64,000 nucleotides of DNA. Origin: Methylomonas sp. Its GTDB lineage: Bacteria; Pseudomonadota; Gammaproteobacteria; Methylococcales; Methylomonadaceae. The DNA lies in NCBI RefSeq assembly GCF_023228165.1, contig NZ_JALOBS010000013.1:1-64000 (forward strand), in the 5' to 3' direction. Position numbers and translations under genes: made by a program. The notes under the pieces were generated by a model. That model was not told the origin of the DNA. It saw only the letters and a program-made list of their open reading frames with translations, and did no database searches. Of this stretch, positions 18,201 to 26,518 are shown in pieces. Numbering within the stretch: position 1 is the stretch's first letter; the number at the start of each line of letters is the position of its first letter.

Positions 18201-18433
18201 GCCAACCCGACTTGCAGGAATTGATCGGCGGCGGCTGGGTGCACCTTTCCGCCAAAGACCCGGACAGCGAGCATATTTTTGTATTTCAACGCGGCACCGG
18301 CTTTGTGCGCTGGCAGCCGCAAGACAAACCGCTGCCGTTACGCGACCATTCTCCGGATTGCTATCGCGACACCACCGCGGCCGTGTCGCCTATGTTGATC
18401 AAGCAGCCGCAATCCGTAGGAGTAACCAGTTGA
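15236..18433 (+). CDS. dabA: DabA (DUF2309) inorganic carbon uptake subunit
   Basis: A 1065-residue soluble DUF2309 protein, relative of the DabA subunit of the DAB/DAC inorganic carbon pump of Halothiobacillus and Hydrogenovibrio. DabA resembles a beta-carbonic anhydrase and is thought to hydrate CO2 in one direction when coupled to ion flow through the NuoL-like partner. The predicted zinc ligands are here: Cys536 and Asp538 (YFCMDEREESFRRHLE), His726 (LMGHGSTSQNNP) and Cys741 (AAHDCGACGGRQGGPNAR). It is longer than the roughly 800-residue DabA of Halothiobacillus. Start and stop overlap both neighbours, so the genes are translated together. Confidence 0.93.
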   Translation: MSIHSPAANSPSPRQIILAAIEHLDHVLPGQGPIHDFVHHNTLHGFQHLPFERALAEFTALTGIACYLPAEQFRAFYQQGRITDEDIDATLEQQFGLDGWPEPAGAGHTGIGLKQLYRLALLHDLPILNPAQLQWQLQETPTLQTSELWTTILGKLELSGPDTHPEQALDLSSEQAEAWLLGDEKTGKYAASQRMRQQTQDEVRALFAQVGENLSLRGLIQALTGIDTLDSVRSQLIRWCGSLLDEGLAAWRLPDRQNLGLYATWRQTARYDLLPVFQELAGWQSVLAALPEDSLDAIIQQLEAVAIPEQRWAGYLQRLALELPGWAGLINWRQTHTDYRTERASRPLLADYLAIRLVLDRLYLQPICHTHWRCPVKLDKLQAYFHKHSAECLVRQAHFAADLPEYLAQATQTLLADNSDNPRDWRLLAERMWIWRQSPLADHAGHISAGNHGWRLFHICQKLDLSTADLQHVGKQQLLAWLTAIDGFSALQRNTVWLNAYERHYQYELLQAVHTNHGRGRWLNRDSRPQAQIYFCMDEREESFRRHLEELNPAIETLGVAGFFGIAMNYKGLDAHNVTPLCPVVVTPAHQINEVVQPEQQKQLAAHRKGTQRAEGLSYQLYQNMRGSLIRAYPLVYALAPVQLLRLLGKSLWPTGQRLLEQAWQRWLVPRVATQLHFTAADTGPTAPAAPKLGFTDREQTERVAGFLKTTGLTHSFAGIVALMGHGSTSQNNPHEAAHDCGACGGRQGGPNARAFAAMANRPQVRQLLTELGIAIPDDTWFVGGQHDTCSDSLTWYDLDRIPDHRLDEFSQFKTSLEQANRLAAAERCRRFASAGQPASAKAAIRHVQNRAMDLSQVRPEFGHATNAAAFIGRRSATQGVFFDRRLFLISYDPSQDPEGTILENILLTAGPVGAGINLEYYFSSVNNEKLGCGTKIPHNVTGLFGVMEGTGSDLRTGLPWQMVEIHEAMRLQIVVEAKTAVLEQIYARQPDLQELIGGGWVHLSAKDPDSEHIFVFQRGTGFVRWQPQDKPLPLRDHSPDCYRDTTAAVSPMLIKQPQSVGVTS

Positions 18434-20010
18434 TGGATGCCTGCTGGATTGCCCTGCTGCCCTTGTTACCCTTGCTGGCCGCCGTGTTGATAGGCGGGCT
18501 GCATTTTTTCAATTTCATCAGTGGCGAACCGGATGAAGCCGTTACTAGCCGAATCAGTTTGACCGCTATCGGTTTGGCGGCACTATTGGCCATTGCCCTG
18601 CAGATCGCCGGTTTTTACGGCCAATTAGCGGAACAACATGTTTTAGGCAATTGGCTTAATAGCGGTCGCTTCAACATCACTGTTTCATTTCGCAGTTCCG
18701 GGTTTAATCTCAGCCTGGCAGCCTTGTTTTCCGTGCTCTTGCTGATCGTGATGCGGTTTTCGGTCAATTACCTGCACCGCGAAGCCGGTTTTCATCGCTT
18801 CTTTTTCATTCTCAATCTCTTCGCGGCGGCCATGTTGTTGCTGGTGTTAGCCGGTAACGCAGTATTGACCTTTGCCGGTTGGGAACTGGCTGGGGTTTGT
18901 TCCTATTGGCTAATCGCCTATGCATACGACAGGCCGATTGCTGCGCATAACGCCACCCGGGGTTTTGTCACCAACCGGGTGGGCGACGGCGGATTTCTGC
19001 TCGGCATCGCCTTATCCCTGATCTGGCTGGAAAGCGCCGATTGGCAAATCATCAATCAAAGCGCAACCGATTTGACTCCAGGCGACGCCACTCTGTTAGC
19101 GTTGTGTTTTGCGCTGGCGGCCTTTGCCAAGTCGGCGCAGGTTCCGTTTACGCCCTGGCTGGCGCGCGCCATGGAAGGGCCGACCCCATCCAGCGCCATT
19201 TTTTACGGCGGCGTGATGGTACATGGCGGGGTGTTTTTGCTGATTCAATTGCAAGCGTTATTTACGCAAGCCCCGCTGGTTATGCTGTTGTTAACGGCGA
19301 TGGGCGGCGTTACCGCCGTTTACAGCTATTGGGCAGGCTTAAGCCAAACCGACATTAAAAGTTCGCAGGTTTACGCCTGCTCGGCCCAGTTGGGTTTGAT
19401 GTTTTTGGAATGCGGCTTGGGTTATTGGCAACTGGCCGCTTGGCATTTGTGCGCGCACGCCGTGGTGCGCTGCTATTTATTGCTAACTGCTCCGTCGATT
19501 TTGCACGCCACCCACGGCCAGCCCATTCGACCTGTGCCGCAGGGCTGGGCCGATTGCCGCTGGGCATTCGTGATTTCATTGCAACGCGGTTGGCTGGAGC
19601 CGGCGCTGGATTGGATGCTGGTAAAACCGGTTCAGCAATTAGCCAAGGATATGCGCAACATCGACGACCGCATTATCGATCCGATAATGGGGATACCGGC
19701 CCCTGCCATCAAAAGCATTTCTTCCTTGGCGCAATGGGAGGAGCAAAAGTTGGGGGCTAAGCTGGACAACGACATGGATAGCTTCGCCCGCGGCAGCGGA
19801 CTGGCCGGAAAATTGGCGCAATGGACCGCGGCCCTGATGAGCTGGTTCGAATACCGCTTTATTTTGCGCGGTATCGGTCGGGACTCCATCAGCTGGGGGC
19901 GACGACTGGGACGGCACGCCAACCGCTTCGAGCATTTATTATTGAGTCCGCGCTATCTGATCTTGTTTGTATTGATCACCCTGATGGTAGCCTTGGGATA
20001 CGCGCCATGA
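18433..20010 (+). CDS. dabB: DabB, NuoL-like membrane subunit
   Basis: A 525-residue NuoL-type protein. The start is the ATG sharing one base with the dabA stop (TGATG). Conserved features: FAGWELAGVCSYWLI with the TM5 Glu, FVTNRVGDGGFLLGI, and FAKSAQVPFTPWLARAMEGPTPSSAIFYGGVMVHGGVFLL with the TM7 Lys, all typical of NuoL/ND5. A C-terminal extension after about residue 380 includes an amphipathic stretch and a last membrane helix. In known DAB systems DabB is the ion-conducting membrane partner of DabA; this is the best candidate for it here. Confidence 0.9.
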   Translation: MDACWIALLPLLPLLAAVLIGGLHFFNFISGEPDEAVTSRISLTAIGLAALLAIALQIAGFYGQLAEQHVLGNWLNSGRFNITVSFRSSGFNLSLAALFSVLLLIVMRFSVNYLHREAGFHRFFFILNLFAAAMLLLVLAGNAVLTFAGWELAGVCSYWLIAYAYDRPIAAHNATRGFVTNRVGDGGFLLGIALSLIWLESADWQIINQSATDLTPGDATLLALCFALAAFAKSAQVPFTPWLARAMEGPTPSSAIFYGGVMVHGGVFLLIQLQALFTQAPLVMLLLTAMGGVTAVYSYWAGLSQTDIKSSQVYACSAQLGLMFLECGLGYWQLAAWHLCAHAVVRCYLLLTAPSILHATHGQPIRPVPQGWADCRWAFVISLQRGWLEPALDWMLVKPVQQLAKDMRNIDDRIIDPIMGIPAPAIKSISSLAQWEEQKLGAKLDNDMDSFARGSGLAGKLAQWTAALMSWFEYRFILRGIGRDSISWGRRLGRHANRFEHLLLSPRYLILFVLITLMVALGYAP

Positions 20011-21545
20011 CCGATATCGTATACTGGCACGCAACCATTTTCTTTCCGTTATTAACGGTGCTGACCCTGGTGCCGCTGTTGACGATGGGCCTGGTGCTTT
20101 TCAATAAACCCTCCTATAGTCTGAATCTGGGCCTAAGCGGCGCACTGTTGAATTTGGCGCTGAGCATTTATTTGTTACGGGTGTTCGATTCGCAAGCCCC
20201 CGGCATTCATTTGGCCGAAAGTGTCGACTTTCTGGGCCTGGGTTATCGGGTCGGCGTGGACGGTACCAATATTTTGTTCGTACCCTTAACGGCCGTTTTA
20301 GGCTTGCTGGCCTTGGTCTACACCACGATTACCCGCCACCGTAACGACAGACTGTTCGTGGCCTGCTTGCTGGCTTATCAGGGCATTTTGATCGGCGCCT
20401 TCGTGGCCTTGAACGCCATGCAGTTCTGGTTTTGGTGTTTGCTGGAACTGCTGCCGGTGGTATCACTGACAGTGTCTGCCGGCACCGGCGAGCGGCGTAA
20501 TCAGGTGATCAAAACCGTATTGCAATACTGGCTATCCGGGCTGGGAATGAGCTTGGCCGGATTTTTACTGCTGAGCATGGGATTAATGCAGAGCGGCTTG
20601 GATTTTAGCTTCGACTGGCTGACTTTAAAGCACCATAATCTGGCCATTCCACATGAAACGCTGATTTTCATCCTGTTGTTTTTCGGTTTTGCGGTACGCA
20701 TGCCCTTGTTTCCGTTTCACGCCTGGCTACCGTTACTGGCCGAACACGGCACCGCGGCCAGTGCGGCGATTTTTTTACACGGCCTGAAACTAGGCGTTTA
20801 CGCGCTGATCCGTTTTATCCTGCCGCTGGTGCCGGGGGCGGCCGAACATTGGGCGAGTTTCGTGGTGAGTCTGGGCTTGCTGGGGATTTTTTACGGCGCC
20901 CTGTTGGCGTTGATGCAAATCAACATGCGCCGCTTGCTGGCCTTTGCGGTAATCAGCCATACCGGCATGCTGGTGATTGGGGTATTCTCGTTCAACGATT
21001 TTGCCTTGGAAGGCAGTATTTTGCTGTCGGTGGCTTACGGTTTGGCCACGGCCGGCATGTTGTTCAGCATAGGCCTGATTTACGAGCGCACCCGCACGTC
21101 GTATTTGCCGCGTCTGGGCGGCTTGTTCGAGAACAATTCGGCAATTGGCTTATTATTTTTAATTTCCGCGCTCAGCACCATGGTCATGCCGGGCACGCCG
21201 GGTTTCGATGCCGCCCATTTGCTCATCGAAGGCGCCATTGAGGAACACGGCTGGTTGATCGCCATTGCCATTTTGATCGGCAACGTCATGGCCGCCGGAT
21301 TTTTGCTCTGGGCTTTTCAACGGTTGTTCATCGCTTATCCCAGGCGAAAGGTGCAACCCTACAGCAGCATCCATCATCCGGTGTTTCAGGAACGCATCAT
21401 TGCGCTGGCGATTTGCGGTTTGCTGATGGCTACCGGCTTTTATACCACCCCCTGGCTGAAATTCATCGACCAGGAAGCCAGCGAAATCGGCGAACACTAC
21501 CCCGAACATCACAGCCACCATGCTAACGAACCAGGCCATGACTGA
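20007..21545 (+). CDS. NuoM-like subunit with TM7 Lys replaced by Arg
   Basis: A 512-residue NuoM/MrpD-like membrane protein, starting at the ATG that overlaps the dabB stop by 4 nt. The TM5 Glu is present (WCLLELLPVVSLTV), but the TM7 lysine position, VKMP in the other two NuoM-like proteins, is VRMPLFPFHAWLPLLAEHGTAASAAIF. The C-terminus is His-rich (HYPEHHSHHANEPGHD), which could be a cytoplasmic metal-binding tail. Its stop lies inside the next gene (8-nt overlap). Inferred to be a structural or modified channel subunit of the Dab complex. Confidence 0.87.
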   Translation: MTDIVYWHATIFFPLLTVLTLVPLLTMGLVLFNKPSYSLNLGLSGALLNLALSIYLLRVFDSQAPGIHLAESVDFLGLGYRVGVDGTNILFVPLTAVLGLLALVYTTITRHRNDRLFVACLLAYQGILIGAFVALNAMQFWFWCLLELLPVVSLTVSAGTGERRNQVIKTVLQYWLSGLGMSLAGFLLLSMGLMQSGLDFSFDWLTLKHHNLAIPHETLIFILLFFGFAVRMPLFPFHAWLPLLAEHGTAASAAIFLHGLKLGVYALIRFILPLVPGAAEHWASFVVSLGLLGIFYGALLALMQINMRRLLAFAVISHTGMLVIGVFSFNDFALEGSILLSVAYGLATAGMLFSIGLIYERTRTSYLPRLGGLFENNSAIGLLFLISALSTMVMPGTPGFDAAHLLIEGAIEEHGWLIAIAILIGNVMAAGFLLWAFQRLFIAYPRRKVQPYSSIHHPVFQERIIALAICGLLMATGFYTTPWLKFIDQEASEIGEHYPEHHSHHANEPGHD

Positions 21546-23094
21546 GCATTTTCCGTTGTTATCTCTGTGTCTGATCTGGCCCTTGCTGGGTGCCTTACTG
21601 TTGGGATTGGTAAATAACCCGCTGCAGGCCAAACGGCTGTGCTTGCTGGTAGCCGGCGCCGAATTGGTATTCAGCCTGCTGGTAGTACTAGGCTTTAATC
21701 CGGATTTCGGCGGTTTCCAATTCCAGGAAGATTACTTGTGGATACCGAACCTGAATGTGCATTATCTGCTGGGTGTGGACGGCATTTCGGTATTGTTTTT
21801 ACCGATGACCGCCTGGGTGACCCTGATGGCTATACTGGCCGGCTGGAATAGCGTACAGCAGCTCAACCGCTTTCATCTGGCCTTGCTGCTGGTGCTGGAA
21901 AGCATCACCATCGGCGTGTTTACCGCCTTGGATCTGCTGTTGTTTTTCCTGTTCTGGGAATTGACCTTGCCGCCGTTGTTTTTTTTGATCGGTTTATGGG
22001 GCATGGGTGCCGAACGTCGTTACGCGGCGATGAAATATACTTTATATATGCTGTTCGGCGGCGTACCGCTGCTGTTCGGGATTATTCTGCTGGCGCTTAA
22101 TCACGCCCAGCTGACCGGTGGTACCATGCCGCAAGCGCTGACTTTTAGCTTGCCGATCTTGTTGCAGACACCGTTAGCCAACGATTTGCAAAACCTGATC
22201 TTCTTTTTATTGATGTTGGGGTTTGCGGTGAAAGCGCCGCTGATGCCGTTTCATACCTGGCTGCCCACGCTAGCCATGGAAGCACCGGCCCAAATCACTG
22301 CCCTTTTAACGGCCTTGAAACTGGGGGTGTACGGCATGGTGCGCTTCGCCATTCCCTTGGCGCCGGTCGCGGCCACCGAACATCGCTGGTTAATGGCCAT
22401 TATAGGCAGCATTACCTTGGTTTACGCCGGGCTGATTGCCTTGCAACAAACCAATCTGCGCCGTTTGCTGGCCTATTCCAGCATCAGTCATGTAGGCTTG
22501 GTGTTGGTGGGCGTTGCTTCACTGACCCTGCAAGGTTTGCAGGGGGCGATCATGCAATTATTGAATTTCAGCGTGGTGGCCGGCAGTTTAATGCTGCTAG
22601 CCGGCATGCTGCAACAACGCCTGGGTAGTACCGAGTTAGTGCACCTGGGAGGTTTGGCCAAACCCATGCCGCGATTAACGGTATTATTTTTTCTATTTGC
22701 CTTGTCCAGTATCGGCGTACCGCTGACCAACGGTTTCCCGGCTGAATTATTAATTTTGCTGGGCACGTTACAAAGCTTTCCGGCCCTGGCGCCGGTGGTG
22801 TTATTTACCGCAATCGTTGCGGCGGCCTACGTATTGGGCTTTGCGAGGCGAGGCCTGTTCGGCCCGATCACGCTGCAAACGGTTGCCCGCTTACAGGATC
22901 TGCGCCCTCGCGAGATATTCATTTTGGCGATTCCGGCCTTACTGGTGTTATGGCTGGGGTTTTATCCGCAATGGTTGCTCAATCAACAGGAGAATACCTT
23001 GACCTTGTGGTTACAGCGTGTATATCAACCGACGGTATGGATGGCGGACGGCTTTTTTGCCGAGCGTGTGTTTGAGCCGCCCCCCGTTAATTAA
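21538..23094 (+). CDS. NuoM-like antiporter subunit (last of operon)
   Basis: A 518-residue NuoM-type protein with the complete residue set: TM5 Glu (FLFWELTLPPLFFLIGLWG), TM7 Lys (FAVKAPLMPFHTWLPTLAMEAPAQITALL) and the KLGVYGMVRF loop. The ATG at 21538 gives an 8-nt overlap with the previous gene; an in-frame ATG at 21520 is possible. It closes the five-gene run of overlapping reading frames. About 130 bp separate it from the carbonic anhydrase. Confidence 0.9.
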   Translation: MTEHFPLLSLCLIWPLLGALLLGLVNNPLQAKRLCLLVAGAELVFSLLVVLGFNPDFGGFQFQEDYLWIPNLNVHYLLGVDGISVLFLPMTAWVTLMAILAGWNSVQQLNRFHLALLLVLESITIGVFTALDLLLFFLFWELTLPPLFFLIGLWGMGAERRYAAMKYTLYMLFGGVPLLFGIILLALNHAQLTGGTMPQALTFSLPILLQTPLANDLQNLIFFLLMLGFAVKAPLMPFHTWLPTLAMEAPAQITALLTALKLGVYGMVRFAIPLAPVAATEHRWLMAIIGSITLVYAGLIALQQTNLRRLLAYSSISHVGLVLVGVASLTLQGLQGAIMQLLNFSVVAGSLMLLAGMLQQRLGSTELVHLGGLAKPMPRLTVLFFLFALSSIGVPLTNGFPAELLILLGTLQSFPALAPVVLFTAIVAAAYVLGFARRGLFGPITLQTVARLQDLRPREIFILAIPALLVLWLGFYPQWLLNQQENTLTLWLQRVYQPTVWMADGFFAERVFEPPPVN

Positions 23095-23221
23095 ACGCAC
23101 ATGGCCGGGAAATCAGCCATATAATTTCGATTCGATATTGTAATGCCGTCATTTAGCTTTTGAACAAACGCAATTTCTTAACATCCACTCAAAACACTTT
23201 ACCTGATTAAGGAAGCTCAAT

Positions 23222-23854
23222 ATGCATACCCCCGATAAATTATTGCTTGAAAACCGTGCCTGGTCGCAAGAAGTCAGCAGGAAAGACCCCGAATATTTTA
23301 AACTGCTGGCAAAAGAACAAAAGCCGGATTTTTTATGGATAGGTTGCGCGGATAGCCGGGTGCCGGCGGAGACCGTCGTGAATGCCCAACCAGGCGAAAT
23401 ATTCGTGCACCGTAATATTGCCAATCAAGTGATTACCACCGATTTTAACTGCCTAAGCGTTTTGCAATACGCCATCTCGGTGCTCAAGGTCAAGCATGTC
23501 ATTGTCTGCGGTCACTACGGCTGCGGAGGCGTTAAAGCGGCATTGCAGCCGCAAAAATCCGATTTGGTCATCGTCAACAAGTGGTTGCTGCATATCAAGG
23601 ATGTTTATCGGTTGCATCAGGACGAGCTGGAGGCTATCGATCCGGCCAAAAAACTGTCACGCTTGATCGAGATTAATATAATCGAACAGGTGTATCGCTT
23701 GGCGCATACCTCTATCATTCAATCCGCTTGGAAACAAGGACATAAACCGACCTTGCACGGCTGGGTGTATGGTTTGGAAGATGGCTTAATCGACGAGTTG
23801 ATCAAACTGGATCACAACACCCAAATCCACCCCATTTACCGTTACACCGATTAA
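23222..23854 (+). CDS. can: Beta-class carbonic anhydrase
   Basis: A 210-residue beta-carbonic anhydrase, cytoplasmic, interconverting CO2 and bicarbonate. The zinc site is intact and numbered as in E. coli Can: Cys42, Asp44 and Arg46 (GCADSRVPAE), His98 and Cys101 (VCGHYGCGGVKAAL). There is a ribosome-binding site AAGGAAG upstream. It follows the dabA-dabB group and precedes a SulP transporter, so it likely balances the CO2/bicarbonate pools of this carbon-uptake island. Confidence 0.96.
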   Translation: MHTPDKLLLENRAWSQEVSRKDPEYFKLLAKEQKPDFLWIGCADSRVPAETVVNAQPGEIFVHRNIANQVITTDFNCLSVLQYAISVLKVKHVIVCGHYGCGGVKAALQPQKSDLVIVNKWLLHIKDVYRLHQDELEAIDPAKKLSRLIEINIIEQVYRLAHTSIIQSAWKQGHKPTLHGWVYGLEDGLIDELIKLDHNTQIHPIYRYTD

Positions 23855-23889
23855 CCTGTTGTTATTTTGAACTTGCTGAGCATACTCTC

Positions 23890-25449
23890 ATGAAAACCCA
23901 TTTACACTATTATTTGAGTAATTTACGCCACGATTTGCCGGCCAGTATCGTGGTATTTTTGGTGGCGCTACCCTTGTGCTTGGGCATTGCCTTGGCCTCC
24001 GGAGCACCTTTGTTTGCCGGCGTGATTGCCGGCATCATCGGCGGTATTGTGGTGGCCTGGGCCAGCGGTTCGCACTTGAGCGTGTCCGGTCCTGCCGCCG
24101 GTTTGACCGTGATCGTATTTAACGCCATTGAAACCTTAGGCAGTTTCAATGCGTTTTTACTGAGCGTGTTGGTAGCGGGGGTTTTCCAACTGTTACTGGG
24201 GTATATGAAAGCCGGTTTGATCGGAGCATTTTTTCCGGTATCGGTGATTAAAGGCATGCTGGCGGCGATAGGCTTGATTTTGATTATCAAACAAATTCCG
24301 CATGCCACTGGTTACGACACTAGTTTTGACGGTGACGAAAGCTATATGCAGGAAACCGCCAAAACCAGTTTTTTTGAATTAGTCGATGCTTTGGAAGGCA
24401 TTTCTCCCGGTGCCACATTGGTCAGTGGCATAGCGCTGCTGATATTAATTTTGTGGGAAACCGATCTCTTTAAACGCTTCAATTTACTGCAATTAATCCC
24501 CGGACCGCTGGTGGCGGTGATGTGGGGGATGGCCTATAACAGCCTGACATTACAATACGCTCCCGAGTGGGCCATCAGTCAGAAACATTTGGTATCGTTA
24601 CCGGAACTTGGCAGTGTCGGAAATTTCATCGATGAGCTGCGCATGCCGGACTTTAGCCACCTGCTGAATTTTAAAATCTATAGCATTGCCGTTACCCTGG
24701 CCATTATCGCCAGCTTGGAAACCTTATTAAGTATCGAAGCGGTCGACAAACTGGATCCGCACAAACGCATCGCTCCCACCAATCGGGAGCTAAAGGCGCA
24801 AGGCTTAGGCAATATCATCAGCGGTTTAATAGGCGGCATTCCCATTACCGCGGTTATAGTGCGTAGCTCGGCCAATATCAATGCCGGCGGCCAGACCCGC
24901 CTGTCCAGTTTTTTTCATGGCGTGTTATTGCTGATCAGCGTAGTGTTTTTTGGCGGGTTATTAAACGAAATTCCCTTGGCCTGTCTGGCCGCCATCTTGC
25001 TGCAAACCGGTTACAAGCTGGCTAAACCCAAGTTATTCGTTGAGTTTTATCGCAAAGGCTGGAATCAATTTTTACCTTTTGCGATCACCGTGATCGCCAT
25101 TCTAGCCACCGATCTGTTGCAAGGCATCTGCATCGGTATGGCAATCGGCATCTTCTTTGTATTGAAGGCCAATTTCCACGCGGCCATGACCTTGACCGAA
25201 CACGGTTCGCATTATCTGCTGCGCCTGCACAAAGACGTGTCGTTCCTGAACAAAGCCTTGTTGCGTAAATACTTAAGCACCATCCCCAACGACAGCGAAC
25301 TGCTGATCGACGGCAACAAAGCCTTGTTTATCGATCAGGACATCCTGGAAACCATTGCCGACTTCTTACTGGCGGCGCCCGACCGTGGCATCAAGGTGGA
25401 AATTCAGGGGTTTAATGCCTATTGTCAGGTACCCAGCGCCGGGCACTAA
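23890..25449 (+). CDS. SulP-family transporter, probable bicarbonate
   Basis: A 519-residue SulP permease with the N-terminal HDLPASIVVFLVALPLCLGIALASGAP motif, VSGPAAGLTVI, and PITAVIVRSSANINAGGQTRLS. A short C-terminal STAS-like segment follows (LLIDGNKALFIDQDILETI). This subgroup, often beside a beta-carbonic anhydrase gene, is proposed to import bicarbonate (as BicA does with sodium) rather than sulfate. The carbonic anhydrase is 36 nt upstream; sulfate activation genes follow downstream, so sulfate remains possible. Confidence 0.85.
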   Translation: MKTHLHYYLSNLRHDLPASIVVFLVALPLCLGIALASGAPLFAGVIAGIIGGIVVAWASGSHLSVSGPAAGLTVIVFNAIETLGSFNAFLLSVLVAGVFQLLLGYMKAGLIGAFFPVSVIKGMLAAIGLILIIKQIPHATGYDTSFDGDESYMQETAKTSFFELVDALEGISPGATLVSGIALLILILWETDLFKRFNLLQLIPGPLVAVMWGMAYNSLTLQYAPEWAISQKHLVSLPELGSVGNFIDELRMPDFSHLLNFKIYSIAVTLAIIASLETLLSIEAVDKLDPHKRIAPTNRELKAQGLGNIISGLIGGIPITAVIVRSSANINAGGQTRLSSFFHGVLLLISVVFFGGLLNEIPLACLAAILLQTGYKLAKPKLFVEFYRKGWNQFLPFAITVIAILATDLLQGICIGMAIGIFFVLKANFHAAMTLTEHGSHYLLRLHKDVSFLNKALLRKYLSTIPNDSELLIDGNKALFIDQDILETIADFLLAAPDRGIKVEIQGFNAYCQVPSAGH

Positions 25450-25570
25450 GCCAAATCGATATCCCATTCAGGAGATAATCTGAGTTGCCGATAGCGTCGA
25501 AAGGCGATTTACCTTTAAAATAGCGGCCTTACACCCTTTTGCAAATATGGCCGCGCGCCCCGGAACGTTC

Positions 25571-26479
25571 ATGACCGATTATAAATTGACTCACCTTAAG
25601 CAGCTTGAAGCTGAAAGTATTCACATCATCCGCGAAGTGGCGGCGGAATTCGATAAACCGGTCATGTTGTATTCCATTGGTAAAGATTCGGCAGTGATGC
25701 TGCACTTAACCCGCAAAGCCTTCTTTCCGGGCAAACCGCCGTTTCCGTTGCTGCATGTCGACACCACCTGGAAGTTCAAGGAAATGATCGAGTTCCGCGA
25801 CCGCATGACTAAAGAACTGGGCTGGGATTTGATGGTGCACATCAATCAGGACGGCGTCGAACAAGGCATTGGCCCCTTCAGCCACGGCAGTAAGAAACAC
25901 ACCGACGTGATGAAAACAGACGGCTTAAAACAGGCCTTGAACAAACACCAATTCGATGCCGCCTTCGGCGGCGCCCGCCGCGACGAGGAAAAATCCCGCG
26001 CCAAGGAACGTGTCTATTCCTTCCGGGACAAGAACCACCGCTGGGACCCGAAAAACCAGCGCCCGGAACTGTGGAATATATACAACGGCAAGGTCGAAAA
26101 GGGCGAAAGCATCCGGGTATTCCCACTATCCAACTGGACCGAGCTGGACATCTGGCAATACATTCATCTGGAAAACATCCCCATCGTGCCGCTGTATTTT
26201 GCCAAAGAACGTCCTGTGGTGAATAAAGACGGCATGTTGATCATGGTTGACGACGAGCGTATGCCTATCGGCCCAGAGGATAAAATCGAAATGAAAATGG
26301 TGCGTTTCCGTACCCTGGGCTGTTATCCATTGACGGGCGCCGTCGAATCCACCGCCACCACCTTGCCGGAAATTATTCAGGAAATGCTGCTGACCACCAC
26401 CTCGGAACGCCAGGGTCGCTTGATCGATCATGACCAATCCGGCTCCATGGAACAGAAAAAACGCGAAGGCTACTTCTAA
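25571..26479 (+). CDS. cysD: Sulfate adenylyltransferase small subunit
   Basis: With CysN makes adenosine 5'-phosphosulfate from sulfate and ATP in assimilatory sulfate reduction. The 302 residues start at MTDYKLTHLKQLEAESIHIIREV; the ATG at 25571 fits family length, although 8 more in-frame residues could precede it. The PP-loop SIGKDSAVMLHL (about 35-46), FGGARRDEEKSRAKERVYS and the RFRTLGCYPLTGAVES segment are conserved. Confidence 0.97.
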   Translation: MTDYKLTHLKQLEAESIHIIREVAAEFDKPVMLYSIGKDSAVMLHLTRKAFFPGKPPFPLLHVDTTWKFKEMIEFRDRMTKELGWDLMVHINQDGVEQGIGPFSHGSKKHTDVMKTDGLKQALNKHQFDAAFGGARRDEEKSRAKERVYSFRDKNHRWDPKNQRPELWNIYNGKVEKGESIRVFPLSNWTELDIWQYIHLENIPIVPLYFAKERPVVNKDGMLIMVDDERMPIGPEDKIEMKMVRFRTLGCYPLTGAVESTATTLPEIIQEMLLTTTSERQGRLIDHDQSGSMEQKKREGYF

Positions 26480-26518
26480 TACGCGTCATTCCGATCAGCA
26501 ACGAATTCAGAGAAAAAC

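Noticed and set aside
18031..18433. Upstream extension of the NuoL-like frame into dabA
   Set aside because: The added residues are an out-of-frame reading of dabA; the ATG at 18433 shares a base with the dabA stop and starts the membrane protein properly.
13767..23094. Respiratory complex I (nuo) operon
   Set aside because: Only NuoL/M-type membrane genes are present; none of the hydrophilic or quinone-site subunits (NuoB-D, H, I) appears and a DUF2309 gene is in the middle.
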